From positions 229,929 to 293,928 of the forward strand of contig NZ_AUPZ01000013.1 of NCBI RefSeq assembly GCF_000445475.1: DNA of 64,000 nucleotides, written 5' to 3'. This stretch comes from Sulfurimonas hongkongensis (GTDB taxonomy: Bacteria; Campylobacterota; Campylobacteria; Campylobacterales; Sulfurimonadaceae). The notes under the pieces are model-generated. The model had not been told where the DNA came from, ran no database searches, and was given only the letters and a program-made list of their open reading frames with translations. The translations under genes and the position numbers were made by a program. Shown in pieces: positions 25,896-35,995 of this stretch (the first letter of the stretch is position 1; each line of letters begins with the position of its first letter).

Positions 25896-27169
25896 CCTTT
25901 AGCATCTCTTTTTGTGGTTTTTTTCTTCTTCTTCTTTGAAGTTGGTTTTATATATGCTTTTTTTCTATCTCTTTTAACTTCTTGTTTTTTATGTTCACTC
26001 TTGAGTTTTAACTCATCTTGATCTTTTCGTCTGATGGTTGGATCTGGCTCAAAACCCTCTACTGTCTCTTGTGGTATTTTTTGACCGATGAGTCTCTCAA
26101 CATCTCGTATATCATACTTCTCGTAAATATCTAAAAGCGAAATAGCCTCTCCATCACGACCAGCTCGTCCCGTTCTTCCGACTCTGTGAACATAATCTTC
26201 TGGAATCGATGGAAGTTCGTAGTTTATAACATATGGAAGCTCTTCAATATCAAGCCCACGAGATGCGATATCTGTAGCTATGAGGACTTTTATCTTTTTC
26301 TCTTTAAACTGTGTGAGTGTTTTTAATCTGTTTGCTTGAGTTTTATCTCCATGAATGATTCCACACTTTAAACCATCTTTTTTAAGCTCAACAAAGAGTT
26401 CATCAGCACTCGCCTTTGTTCTTGTAAAGACTAAAACTTGTGGAAAGTTTCTTGAGCCTATTAAGTATGCTAAAAGCTGGGCTTTTTTGTCACTATCTAC
26501 CAGATATGCTACTTGATTTATAGTCTCAACCGTAGTGTTTTTCTTGGCCGTTTCTATAAATGCTGGTTTTGTAAGTATCTGTTTTGAGAGTTTTCTTACT
26601 TTATCACTATAAGTAGCTGAAAAAAGTAGGCTTTGATGCCTCTTTGGAAGTTTTAAGTGGATTTTTCTTATCTCTTTTGAAAAGCCCATATCTAACATTC
26701 TATCGGCTTCATCAACTACAAAAACTACAATATCTGCTAGACTCATGCCACTCTCCATAAGTTCCATAAATCGCCCCGGAGTTCCTACAACTATATCAAC
26801 CCCTCTTCTTAGCGAAGCTCTTTGTGCTTCTATATCTTTTCCGCCAACAATAACTGCACTCTTTATGTTCATATATTTTGAGTAGTTTAGTATATCTTGA
26901 TGTATCTGGATGGAGAGTTCGCGAGTAGGAGAGAGAATGACTGCTCTTATACCTTTGCTCTCATCCTCTCTTGCATTTCTTAGTTTTTGCAAAATTGGCA
27001 AAGCAAAAGCTGCAGTTTTTCCTGTTCCAGTTTGTGCAGTTGCAAAGATATCACTCTTAGCTTGTACTAAAGGAATAGCTCTTTTTTGTACTAGAGTTGG
27101 CTCTTTATAACCTAACTCTTTTATAGCTTGAAGAAGCGGTTCTATAAGTCCTAGTTTTTCAAATGACAT
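25892..27169 (-). CDS. DEAD-box RNA helicase (RhlE/CshA-like)
   Basis: This ATP-dependent RNA remodelling enzyme of 425 residues has all core motifs: motif I ATAQTGTGKTAAFALP, PTRELSIQ, VGTPGR, VVDEADRMLD, SAT, TDIASRGLDI and HRVGRTGRAGRDG. The C-terminal 60 residues are very basic (many Lys/Arg, ending KKKKKTTKRDAKG), suited to RNA contact. It probably acts in ribosome assembly or mRNA decay. It is convergent with the membrane protein gene and divergent from the diguanylate-type sensor gene. Confidence 0.94.
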   Translation of the reverse strand: MSFEKLGLIEPLLQAIKELGYKEPTLVQKRAIPLVQAKSDIFATAQTGTGKTAAFALPILQKLRNAREDESKGIRAVILSPTRELSIQIHQDILNYSKYMNIKSAVIVGGKDIEAQRASLRRGVDIVVGTPGRFMELMESGMSLADIVVFVVDEADRMLDMGFSKEIRKIHLKLPKRHQSLLFSATYSDKVRKLSKQILTKPAFIETAKKNTTVETINQVAYLVDSDKKAQLLAYLIGSRNFPQVLVFTRTKASADELFVELKKDGLKCGIIHGDKTQANRLKTLTQFKEKKIKVLIATDIASRGLDIEELPYVINYELPSIPEDYVHRVGRTGRAGRDGEAISLLDIYEKYDIRDVERLIGQKIPQETVEGFEPDPTIRRKDQDELKLKSEHKKQEVKRDRKKAYIKPTSKKKKKKTTKRDAKG

Positions 27170-27304
27170 CTTTATTTGACCTTATGTGAATATAAATCCG
27201 ATTTTAGCATATTATTAAACAAATAAACCTACTTGCTTTTTATTTATTTCAAATTAGAGTATGATAATAGACTTTATTTATGCTTCAAGAGGATTTAAAA
27301 CTTT

Positions 27305-29275
27305 ATGTCCAAAAAAACAACCTATAAAAAAATCACTGCTAAAATAATACTTACAACACTTTTTTTTACTATAGGCGCGGCGTATATTTACAGTGAGTAC
27401 ATGAAACAAAGTGCCATCTCTAACTTAGCACAAATAGATGCCAAAAAAAGCAGTAGACTTGTTTTTGAAACACTCTATACTGGCATGCAAATGGGCTGGA
27501 ACAAAGAGGATTTAGAAAAAATAATCATAAGACTAAACTCTATAGAAGAGAGCATGAGAGTAAATGCGTATAGATCTTCTTTAGTAGATGCTCTTTATGG
27601 AGAGATTGAAAAAGACAAAGTAGCCATCAAGTCAAATCCAAACCTTAAAAAGGCCATGCAAGGAAAGGAGATTTTAGACATCTCAAGCTCAGAGCTTATA
27701 AATTACTACTATCCCATAGTTGCTAAAGCTGAGTGTTTAAAGTGTCACGTAAATGCAAAAAGAGGAGATATTTTAGGAGTTATAAACATCTCTTTTCCCA
27801 CGACTAACTTAAAGATATCACTTACGCAGATGATAAATTTTTTCATAGTCTTTATAGTTGTTTTTTCACTTATAATCTTTTTAGCAATCTTCATTGAGCT
27901 TGATACCCTTCTTATAAAACCCATAAGAAACTTCTCAGATATGATAAAAAGTATTACCTCATCTCAGGATATAACTAAGAGAGTTGAAGTAAATGACAAT
28001 ATAGAAGAACTTGACTCTATAAAGCAAATATTTAACTCTATGCTTGACTCTATTGAGCGTCAATTTTATTATGATAATTTAACATCTTTTCAAAATAGAA
28101 GAAGACTTACCGAGGTTTTAGAACTTAGACTTCACTCATTTTTGATGATCATAAATATAGACTCTTTTCAAGAGATAAATGACCTATATGGAGACGATAT
28201 CGGAGATATGCTTCTAAAAGAGTTTGCTAAGTTCTTAAAAAAACTTACACCAAAAGAGGGTAATCTTTATAGACTACATGCAGATGAGTTTGCATATCTT
28301 TGTCAAAAGGATGTAGATTTAAAAGAGTTTGTAACTTTTGCAGAGCTTATAAGTGAAAAAATCTCAAAAAAAACATTCTCTCTTGGATCAAAAGCAGAGG
28401 TTAGCCTAAGTGCTACTATTGGAATGTCATACGGGACTGATATGCTTCTTGTAAATGCAGACACCGCTCTAGTTGTAGCAAAGAGAAAGAAAAAGAACTT
28501 TTTGCTCTACAATGAGTCTATGGCTATGTCAAAAGTTTATGAAAGAAATGTGATTTGGACCAAGAAACTAAAAGCTGCCATAGATGAAGATAGAGTTGAG
28601 CCTCTTTTTCAACCTATAGTAGATGTTAAAACTCAAAAAACAATAAAATATGAATCTCTCATGCGTATAGTTGATAAAGATGGTAGATATATAGCCCCTA
28701 TTCACTTTTTAGAGCTTGCTAAAAAGAATAAGCTCTATCATAAGCTCACTAAAATTATGATAGAAAAAACATTTGATAAGTTTAAAAAATCCCCACATTT
28801 AGTATCTATAAATATCTCAGTAGAAGATATACTAAACAGAGATATTCATAATCTTATACTTAAAAAATTAGCTACATATGGGATGGGCAATAGAGTTGTT
28901 TTTGAAATTATTGAGTCTGAGGGTATTGAAAATTTTGATGAAGTTATCAAGTTTATCAACGAAGTCAAGTCTTATGATGCCAAAGTCTCTATTGATGATT
29001 TTGGAACGGGATATTCTAACTTTGAGTATCTTATGAAGTTAAAAGTTGACTACATCAAGATAGATGGTTCTATGATAAAAAATATAGATATAAACAAGGA
29101 CTCGGAGCTCATCACCCAAACCATAGTAGACTTTGCCAAAAAGATGAATATAAAAACTGTAGCCGAGTTTGTTTACTCAAAAAATGTTTTTGATAAAGTA
29201 GCAGAGCTTGATGTTGATTTTGCACAAGGTTACTACTTTGGAGAACCTAGTAAATATTTAGAAGATGAGTCTTAA
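27305..29275 (+). CDS. Membrane haem sensor with GGDEF and EAL domains
   Basis: The 656-residue protein has an N-terminal membrane anchor and a periplasmic domain of the DUF3365 / c-haem PAS type, with the haem motif AECLKCHVN (C144-H148). A second transmembrane segment (178-198), a HAMP linker, a GGDEF domain and an EAL domain follow. The GGDEF signature reads HADEF (325-329), so cyclase activity is doubtful. The EAL motif is ESL (450-452), but NIS, EIIESEG, DDFGTGYS and the later Lys/Glu are kept, so phosphodiesterase activity is plausible. It likely senses redox state or gas. Confidence 0.9.
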   Translation: MSKKTTYKKITAKIILTTLFFTIGAAYIYSEYMKQSAISNLAQIDAKKSSRLVFETLYTGMQMGWNKEDLEKIIIRLNSIEESMRVNAYRSSLVDALYGEIEKDKVAIKSNPNLKKAMQGKEILDISSSELINYYYPIVAKAECLKCHVNAKRGDILGVINISFPTTNLKISLTQMINFFIVFIVVFSLIIFLAIFIELDTLLIKPIRNFSDMIKSITSSQDITKRVEVNDNIEELDSIKQIFNSMLDSIERQFYYDNLTSFQNRRRLTEVLELRLHSFLMIINIDSFQEINDLYGDDIGDMLLKEFAKFLKKLTPKEGNLYRLHADEFAYLCQKDVDLKEFVTFAELISEKISKKTFSLGSKAEVSLSATIGMSYGTDMLLVNADTALVVAKRKKKNFLLYNESMAMSKVYERNVIWTKKLKAAIDEDRVEPLFQPIVDVKTQKTIKYESLMRIVDKDGRYIAPIHFLELAKKNKLYHKLTKIMIEKTFDKFKKSPHLVSINISVEDILNRDIHNLILKKLATYGMGNRVVFEIIESEGIENFDEVIKFINEVKSYDAKVSIDDFGTGYSNFEYLMKLKVDYIKIDGSMIKNIDINKDSELITQTIVDFAKKMNIKTVAEFVYSKNVFDKVAELDVDFAQGYYFGEPSKYLEDES

Positions 29276-29302
29276 ATTATCCAAATTGTAAGTTGTATAA
29301 GA

Positions 29303-29308
29303 TATAAT
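29303..29308 (+). promoter_or_regulatory. -10 box before the DUF2062 gene
   Basis: TATAAT in GATATAATTTCATC lies 27 bases before the start codon, the same context and spacing as the kinase gene promoter at 5643. Confidence 0.55.
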
Positions 29309-29335
29309 TTCATCACTTAAAAAACGAGTTGTATC

Positions 29336-29830
29336 ATGGTTAGAAAAAATCTTAAAAAAATCTCAAGAAGCCAAAAGTTAAAAGAGTTTATCAAAAAATA
29401 CAAAGTGCCTACAGAATACCTATCCACCAATAGAAAGATGGTCTCAAAAGCTGTATTTATAGGTATATTTATAGCTTTTATACCTATGCCTATGCAGATG
29501 CTCTTAGTCATTGCTATGATGCCATTTTTCAAATTTAATGTCCCCATAGCTCTTGCTATGTGTTGGCTAAGCAATCCTTTTACTATGCCACCAATGTACT
29601 ATATGGAGTACCAAACTGGTTCATTTTTTCTAGGAAGTGAGACTCTTGAAGTTGAGATGACACTAGAGTGGTTTACTAACAATATAGATGCCATCTTTAT
29701 AGACCTCTATGTTGGGGCTTTTTTCTACTCTACCGTGGGCTCACTCTTGGCTTACTTTTTAGTAAACTTTATTTGGAGAGGCTCAGTAGAGAGAGATAAA
29801 AAACTCCATAGAAATGATAGAAAGATTTAA
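29336..29830 (+). CDS. DUF2062 membrane protein
   Basis: The 164-residue protein has a basic N-terminus, hydrophobic helices at about 40-75 and 115-148, and the DUF2062 hallmark WLSNPFTMPPMYYMEYQTG. The family is widespread in proteobacteria and has no proven function. Its stop overlaps that of lgt on the other strand by four bases. Confidence 0.85.
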   Translation: MVRKNLKKISRSQKLKEFIKKYKVPTEYLSTNRKMVSKAVFIGIFIAFIPMPMQMLLVIAMMPFFKFNVPIALAMCWLSNPFTMPPMYYMEYQTGSFFLGSETLEVEMTLEWFTNNIDAIFIDLYVGAFFYSTVGSLLAYFLVNFIWRGSVERDKKLHRNDRKI

Positions 29831-30639
29831 GCTTTTTTTGCTTTTTTGTAGTAGTAAACCCATGCAGCTACACCAACTAAACTCATAGTAAGACTCATAA
29901 CCTGCCCTTGAGTTACCATCTGGCAACAAACATAGCCAATTTGCGGATCTGGTGCTCGGTAGATCTCAGCTATTGCTCTAAATATGCCATAACTAATAGC
30001 ATAGACCAAAATCAACTCTCCACTAAATTTTTGGTATCTTCTATAGACATAAACAACTATAAAAACACCAAACCCCTCAAGGATTGCCTCATAAAGTTGT
30101 GATGGATGACGAAGCACTCCATCAACTAAAATCCCCCAACTTACATCAGTCTGTCGTCCCACCAACTCTTGGTTTAAAAAGTTACCTATGCGACCAAATA
30201 CAAAAGCCAAAGGAACACTGATGGCAACAAGGTCCATAATACTACCAAATGCCATCTTATGCTTTTTAGAATAAAGATATGAACTAAGCAAAAACCCAAT
30301 AATAGCACCATGATAACTCATACCACGAATCCCAACAAACTCACCATTAACAAAAGGATTAAAAATCTGCCATGGATGAGAGAGGTAATATAGTGTTTGT
30401 GTATCATAAAAGAGGATATAACCGAGTCTTGCACCCAAAATCACGCCAATCTCTACATAGATAAAGTAGTTATCAATCCCCTCAAATTCTAACTTATCTC
30501 TTTTTATAAAATACTTTCCGATGTAAAGAGCACTAACAAGTGCTAAAACATACATCATGCCATACCAGTGAACTGGAAAAGAGAAGATATAAAAAGCTAC
30601 AGGGTCAAAACTCTCATAGATATTATTCCAAGCATTCAT
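29827..30639 (-). CDS. lgt: Prolipoprotein diacylglyceryl transferase
   Basis: Lgt adds diacylglycerol to the lipobox cysteine of prelipoproteins. The 270-residue inner-membrane protein has about seven hydrophobic segments, the Lgt signature VFGRIGNFLNQELVGR, the catalytic-histidine segment GMSYHGAIIG, and LRHPSQLYEAILEG. It begins directly after the Fe-S oxidoreductase gene, with its ATG touching that stop, and so is probably cotranscribed with it and hemN. Confidence 0.96.
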   Translation of the reverse strand: MNAWNNIYESFDPVAFYIFSFPVHWYGMMYVLALVSALYIGKYFIKRDKLEFEGIDNYFIYVEIGVILGARLGYILFYDTQTLYYLSHPWQIFNPFVNGEFVGIRGMSYHGAIIGFLLSSYLYSKKHKMAFGSIMDLVAISVPLAFVFGRIGNFLNQELVGRQTDVSWGILVDGVLRHPSQLYEAILEGFGVFIVVYVYRRYQKFSGELILVYAISYGIFRAIAEIYRAPDPQIGYVCCQMVTQGQVMSLTMSLVGVAAWVYYYKKAKKA

Positions 30640-31923
30640 CTACTCTCTCAAAGCCTCAGCAATCAACTCTATAGGATTTTTAAAGACAGTCTCAACATCC
30701 GCATAACCCATAGAATCATTTATCTGCATCCTACAAGCACTACACTCAGCACTAACTACATCTGCTTTTGTCTCTTTAATCATCGCAGCTTTTGGAGCTC
30801 CGGCAGCTTTAGCAAAGTGATATTTTTCAGTCTGCATTGTCACTCCACCAAAACCACAACATCTATCTGGATCACTCATCTCTACAATGTTGTAGTTTTT
30901 ACTTATGAGGTTTCTAGGCTCTAAATATAACCCCTGCATCTTCTTAGCATGACATGGATCGTGATATGTAACTATACGAGTATCTTTTTGTTTGCTCTTT
31001 AAGAGTTGCTCTAAATGTGTATGGTGTTGAAGCCACTCCGTAGCCATAAAGATCTTACTTCTAAGGGCTATAGCTCTTGCCTTCCACTCTGGTTGGTCGT
31101 GAAAATAGTGCTCATAGTCGATTTTAAGCATTGCTGAACAAGTGGCTTCTGGAACTATAATAGCCTCAACATCCTTTGAAAAACTCTCAAAATACTCAAT
31201 ATTAAACTTAGCATTATAATCAACCGTGTCAAAATCACCTGTAAAGTATGCAGGAGCAGAACAACACTTTTGACTCTTTGCTAAAAAAGCATCAATTTCA
31301 AGAGTCTCTAATATCTCTAAGAGTGAATCACCTATGCTTTTATAGTTATAATTTGCTAAACATCCTATAAAAATAGCCACTTTTCTCTTTCCACCATTTG
31401 AAATATTCTCAGGATATGAGTTTAAAAATGAGGTTTTTGTAAGGCTTGGAAGAAGCCTATCAGCTTTTAGCATCGGGATGGAAAATCTTGAGTTCATAGA
31501 GTCTATGTCTGCTCTTATCTTAAAACCACAAGTTTGAAAAACCCAACCTAGTTTAAAAGCTATGTCGTTCATCCAACGATGACGAAGAAGTAAAAAGAAG
31601 AGTTTTTTATACCATGCTATGCCAAACTTTTTAGCAATGTCTGAGCGAACCTGCTCTATTACCATATCTGTTGGGAGTGATTTTGGGCAAACTTCTACAC
31701 AAGCTGTACATAAAAAACAGCTCTCAAATATATCCTTTGCATTTTTATCAAGCTCTAAGTTTCCTCTTTGATAGGCTCCAAGCAAGTCTAAAAAACCACG
31801 CGGAGAAGTCACCTCGTCAGGATTTACATTGTAGATGGTACAGACTGGGATACATTTTGCACACTTTATGCACTCATCAGTCACACCTCTGTAGTTAAAG
31901 ATGTCTTGAGGGGTTTTGCTCAT
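30640..31923 (-). CDS. Fe-S oxidoreductase with CCG domains (GlpC/GlcF/HdrD-like)
   Basis: The 427-residue protein begins with two ferredoxin motifs, CIKCAKCIPVC and CFLCTACVEVCPK, for two 4Fe-4S clusters. Two CCG cysteine-rich domains follow (KCCSAPAYF, then HDPCHAKK with RCCGFGGVT). This is the layout of the electron-transfer subunits of glycerol-3-phosphate, glycolate and heterodisulfide oxidoreductases. No catalytic partner gene is adjacent, so the substrate is open. It lies three bases after hemN in the same run. Confidence 0.88.
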   Translation of the reverse strand: MSKTPQDIFNYRGVTDECIKCAKCIPVCTIYNVNPDEVTSPRGFLDLLGAYQRGNLELDKNAKDIFESCFLCTACVEVCPKSLPTDMVIEQVRSDIAKKFGIAWYKKLFFLLLRHRWMNDIAFKLGWVFQTCGFKIRADIDSMNSRFSIPMLKADRLLPSLTKTSFLNSYPENISNGGKRKVAIFIGCLANYNYKSIGDSLLEILETLEIDAFLAKSQKCCSAPAYFTGDFDTVDYNAKFNIEYFESFSKDVEAIIVPEATCSAMLKIDYEHYFHDQPEWKARAIALRSKIFMATEWLQHHTHLEQLLKSKQKDTRIVTYHDPCHAKKMQGLYLEPRNLISKNYNIVEMSDPDRCCGFGGVTMQTEKYHFAKAAGAPKAAMIKETKADVVSAECSACRMQINDSMGYADVETVFKNPIELIAEALRE

Positions 31924-31926
31924 TTT

Positions 31927-33294
31927 TTACACCGTTTTTGAAAATGTTTTAGAGTTTGCGACATGTTTTTTCATATAAGCATCAAAAGGCATCGCAATAT
32001 TTCTAATAAGTAGAGTTCCTGTTTGACTACACTCGATGAAGTCTTCATCCATAGTTAGCAAATCATCATCTCTAAATGGTTTTAGTGCTTCTATAGCATC
32101 AGCGAAGTAACTCTTAAACTCTATGTTAAATAATTTCTCAAACCTTTTTATATCTAGTTTGAAGTTACTCATAAGCTCCATGATAACGTATTGTCTGATT
32201 CTGTCATCCTCATTTAAGACAATACCTCGCTCAAATGGAAGCCTCCCATTATCAATGGCTTCTTCATACTCACCCATCACTTTAAAGTTTTGGTTATAAC
32301 TATCAATACCCTCGCCTATAGAAGTAAGCCCCACTCCTATAAGATCTGCTCCGCCTTTAGTTGTGTAGCCTTGAAAGTTTCTATGAAGCTCACCTTTTTC
32401 TATGGCTTTAAACAGCTCATCTTCTGGCTTTGCAAAGTGATCCATTCCTATCATTCTATACCCATGAGAAGTTAAAAAGTCTATAGTGTATTGCATAATA
32501 GCAAGCTTTTCATCTGGAAGCGGAAGAGTTGTCTCATCTATCTTTCTCATAGTCTTTTTAAGCCATGGAACATGAGCGTAGTTAAAGACTGCAAATCTAT
32601 CTGGGTCAAGTGTTAAAGCTAACTCTAATGTCTCTTTAAAAGTCTCTAAAGATTGGTATGGCAGACCATAAATAAGGTCAACATTAACTGAAATCATGTT
32701 GTACTTTCTTGCCAGATCCATCGCATCTTTTGTTATAGAGTATGGTTGGATTCTATGAATGGCAGTTTGGACTTTTTCATTAAAATCTTGTATACCAAAG
32801 CTCACACGATTAAAACCAGCTTCACTCATCACTCGCATCTGATCTTCATCGATATGCCTAGGATCTATCTCACAGCTAACCTCTGCATCTGAGCGAAAAT
32901 TAGGAAAATAAGATTTTATCTCATTTATAATCTCTTTAAGTTGCGCAGCACTAAAAAAAGTAGGAGTTCCACCACCAAAGTGCATCTGCAGAACTTCACG
33001 TGAACAATCAAGATGTTTTGAGAGGATATTTAGCTCTCGCTTTAGGTAGTCTATATAACGAAGCATTTTGTCTTCTTTTGAAGTAAAAACAACATTACAG
33101 CCACAAAAATAACAAGCATTTCTACAAAAAGGAAGGTGAAAGTATAAGCTAATTGGGCGAGATGGATCTTGTGCCTCTAACTTTTGTATATACTCATCAT
33201 ATCCATAAGCATCACTAAACTCTAAAGCAGTTGGATAGCTCGTATAACGAGGTCCCGGTTTTGAGTATTTTAAAAATTTTGAAAAATCTAACAT
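31927..33294 (-). CDS. hemN: Oxygen-independent coproporphyrinogen III oxidase
   Basis: HemN is a radical SAM enzyme that decarboxylates coproporphyrinogen III to protoporphyrinogen IX without oxygen. The 455-residue protein has the opening PGPRYTSYPTALEF and the cluster motif FCRNACYFCGCN (C57, C61, C64, plus C66). It also has LQMHFGGGTPTF and the HemN-type C-terminal domain. The length and the CxxxCxxCxC pattern favour true HemN over HemW. It fits a microaerobic or anaerobic lifestyle. Confidence 0.95.
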   Translation of the reverse strand: MLDFSKFLKYSKPGPRYTSYPTALEFSDAYGYDEYIQKLEAQDPSRPISLYFHLPFCRNACYFCGCNVVFTSKEDKMLRYIDYLKRELNILSKHLDCSREVLQMHFGGGTPTFFSAAQLKEIINEIKSYFPNFRSDAEVSCEIDPRHIDEDQMRVMSEAGFNRVSFGIQDFNEKVQTAIHRIQPYSITKDAMDLARKYNMISVNVDLIYGLPYQSLETFKETLELALTLDPDRFAVFNYAHVPWLKKTMRKIDETTLPLPDEKLAIMQYTIDFLTSHGYRMIGMDHFAKPEDELFKAIEKGELHRNFQGYTTKGGADLIGVGLTSIGEGIDSYNQNFKVMGEYEEAIDNGRLPFERGIVLNEDDRIRQYVIMELMSNFKLDIKRFEKLFNIEFKSYFADAIEALKPFRDDDLLTMDEDFIECSQTGTLLIRNIAMPFDAYMKKHVANSKTFSKTV

Positions 33295-33365
33295 CTTTTA
33301 TCCCTTAGCCTAATAATACATTTATGAAATTTTAAGCAATTATATCGTTATAAATTTAAAGCTAG

Positions 33366-35075
33366 TTAATGCTCAAATTTTCCTGCCAATCTTTGATAAA
33401 CTTCGCTACCTACTAAAAGTTCAGCATGGGTTCCAGATGCAACAACTCTTCCTTTTTGCATCACTAAGATTTTATCAGCACTCTCTATAGTACTGAGTCT
33501 ATGAGCTATTGTGATGGTTATCTTATCTTTTGTGTACTCATGAAGTGCAGCTTGGATTCTTTTCTCACTCTCATTATCGAGTGCAGAAGTTGCTTCATCA
33601 AAGAGCAAGAGTGATGAGTGTTTGTAGATGGCACGAGCGATGGCTATACGCTGACGCTGACCTCCTGAGAGGTTTGATCCAAACTCTTCCATCATAGTAT
33701 TTACACCATTTTCAAGAGATGACACAAACTCTGATGCATCTGCTAATTTTAAGGAATTTTCTACTCTTTTTTCATCTATGGCTTGCCCATAAGCTACATT
33801 TGCAGCGAGTGAATCTTGAAAGATATAGATGCGTTGACTCACAAGAGAGATGTGATGCTTTAATGAGTCTTGGTTATACTCTTTTATGTTTTTGTTGTTT
33901 ACTAAAATCTCACCCTCATCAGCATCATAAAAGCGAAGGAGCATATTTATAAAAGTAGATTTTCCCCCACCACTATCTCCTACTAAAGCTATATTTTCAC
34001 CTTGCTTTATAGATATATTAATATCTCTTAATGCATAAATATCTTCATATTTTAAAGAAACATTATGAAATTCTATAGCTTTTATGTCCTCTCTTAAGAG
34101 AGTATCTCCATCTATGATTTTATTTTGAGTGTCAAGAATTTCAAAGACTCTCTCACTAGCTGCTACTGCATCTTGAATACGTCTATAGATGGAGCTGATT
34201 CGACGAATTGGCTGAAATACAAGTCCTACTGCGGTTAAAAATGCTGTAAACTCTCCAACACTCATTTGACCATCATAAACTTCTCTACCACCTACAAAAA
34301 TAACTAAAGCGAGTCCAGTTGCACCGATAATCTCCATCATAGGTGAGACTATCTCCCCAACATATACAGCCTTCATATTTATCTTAAAAAACTTCCAGTT
34401 TTCACCACTAAAACGCTCAAGTTCATGCTTTTGTGTAGCATTTGCTTTTATAATCTCACTAGAGTTAAAAATCTCTGTAAGGCGAGTTATAACATCTGCA
34501 CTCTTTTCTTGTGAACGATGAGAGTATTTTTTTAATTTATTTGCTATTAAAATCAAAGGGTATATAATTAAGGGAACAAGAACTAAGGAGTAAAATGAAA
34601 GCATTGGGTTTAAGTATGTAACATAAGCTACAAGGGCAATAACAGTCATGCTCTCACGAAAGAGTTCTGGAAGCATATTTGATACAAAATACTCTATGCG
34701 TCCGATGTCATTTATAACTCTAGATATCAGCTCTCCACTTCTGTTTTTATACAAAAAACCCATATCCATACTGATGATTTTTGCAAGAAGAATTTCTCTT
34801 AGCCTTGAGACAATATGCTGACCAATATAACTCATATAAACAGACTGTATATAACGTCCTAAAGCCTTTAAAAAGTAGATAGCAGTAAGTCCAAAAGGGA
34901 TAAGATAGAGCATCTGCTCTTTTTTATCGATAAACATATCATCCATCAGAGGCTTCATAATGTGAGCAGTTGCAGTTGTAGCAGCAACCGTTAATATGAT
35001 GCCAAATAAGACTAAAAGATATTGTAGTTTATACTCTTTTATATAGGGCCAAAAACGCTTTAAAACTTTTTTCAA
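33366..35075 (-). CDS. MsbA-like lipid/polysaccharide ABC exporter
   Basis: This is a fused half-transporter of 569 residues. An N-terminal six-helix membrane domain spans about 15-310. The ATPase domain has Walker A ALVGDSGGGKSTF, signature NLSGGQRQRIAIAR, Walker B SSLLLFDEATSALD and switch TIAHRLSTI. The family flips lipid A-core or lipid-linked sugars across the inner membrane. It is divergent from the polysaccharide locus, which fits such a role. Assignment as MsbA itself is an inference. Confidence 0.87.
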   Translation of the reverse strand: MKKVLKRFWPYIKEYKLQYLLVLFGIILTVAATTATAHIMKPLMDDMFIDKKEQMLYLIPFGLTAIYFLKALGRYIQSVYMSYIGQHIVSRLREILLAKIISMDMGFLYKNRSGELISRVINDIGRIEYFVSNMLPELFRESMTVIALVAYVTYLNPMLSFYSLVLVPLIIYPLILIANKLKKYSHRSQEKSADVITRLTEIFNSSEIIKANATQKHELERFSGENWKFFKINMKAVYVGEIVSPMMEIIGATGLALVIFVGGREVYDGQMSVGEFTAFLTAVGLVFQPIRRISSIYRRIQDAVAASERVFEILDTQNKIIDGDTLLREDIKAIEFHNVSLKYEDIYALRDINISIKQGENIALVGDSGGGKSTFINMLLRFYDADEGEILVNNKNIKEYNQDSLKHHISLVSQRIYIFQDSLAANVAYGQAIDEKRVENSLKLADASEFVSSLENGVNTMMEEFGSNLSGGQRQRIAIARAIYKHSSLLLFDEATSALDNESEKRIQAALHEYTKDKITITIAHRLSTIESADKILVMQKGRVVASGTHAELLVGSEVYQRLAGKFEH

Positions 35076-35209
35076 AATATCTCCGTTAAATAATAACGCT
35101 ATTTTACAATACTTACATAGATTTCAAGTTAATGACAATATGATTTTGTTAGAATTTCAATTTAATCCTCTGATTAATTTATAGCCTATAAAACTAAAGG
35201 GTAGTTCCA

Positions 35210-35995
35210 GTGTCATTTCCTATAATTCTTGTAAACCGTTTAACCAAATTTTTTGGAACAATCTCCAAATCCTTATGCTATCTATTTCATTTTATTTTTC
35301 CCAAAAAACGCTTTGAAATCCCAAAGATAAGTAAGCCTATTTTACCTTCAAATAAAACAACTAAAATCCCAAAAATTATTTGGCAAACTAACTATACTAA
35401 TAGTGTAAGTTTACCTGTATATTTAAATTACCTATTTAACCGTCTTATGTCTTTGAGTTATGAATATCGTTATGTTAGTACAGAAGATAGACTGCAATAC
35501 ATGAAGACAAATGCATCTAAGGAAGTAAGTGATGCTTTTGAACAACTAACAGACGGTGCTTCACAAGCTGATTTTTGGAGAGTATTTGTTTTAAATGATA
35601 TTGGTGGTATCTATATGGATATTGATGCTCATCTTGTATGGCCACTATCTAAAATAATAAAAGAAGATGACACAGAAATATTTTTACTAAATAAACAACA
35701 TTTTACCAACTATTTCATAGCTAGTCAAAAGAACAATCCAGTACTAGAAAAAAGTATATCCATAATTGTACAAAATATAAAAAATAAAACTTTAGATGGT
35801 GGTGTTTATAGTTTAACTGGTCCTATGGTAATAAATAAAGCGATAGGAAATAGTAATGTTAATCATAGATATTACAAAATTACTTGCATTCAAGGTAGTT
35901 TTACAAATGAGTATTTTCAATATATTGACAAACCTAGAGGGAAATGGACTCATGCAAAAAATGAAGATCTTATAAAAAAGGCTAAAAAAATATGA
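35210..35995 (+). CDS. GT32-type glycosyltransferase (DXD sugar-binding)
   Basis: The 261-residue protein contains PKIIWQTNYTNS and the long conserved block GASQADFWRVFVLNDIGGIY followed by MDIDAHL, where DID is the metal and nucleotide-sugar binding DXD motif of the GT32/OCH1-like family. The start is GTG at 35210 with AAAGGG nine bases upstream. It opens the plus-strand polysaccharide operon and overlaps the epimerase gene by ATGA. Donor and acceptor are unknown. Confidence 0.82.
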   Translation: MSFPIILVNRLTKFFGTISKSLCYLFHFIFPKKRFEIPKISKPILPSNKTTKIPKIIWQTNYTNSVSLPVYLNYLFNRLMSLSYEYRYVSTEDRLQYMKTNASKEVSDAFEQLTDGASQADFWRVFVLNDIGGIYMDIDAHLVWPLSKIIKEDDTEIFLLNKQHFTNYFIASQKNNPVLEKSISIIVQNIKNKTLDGGVYSLTGPMVINKAIGNSNVNHRYYKITCIQGSFTNEYFQYIDKPRGKWTHAKNEDLIKKAKKI

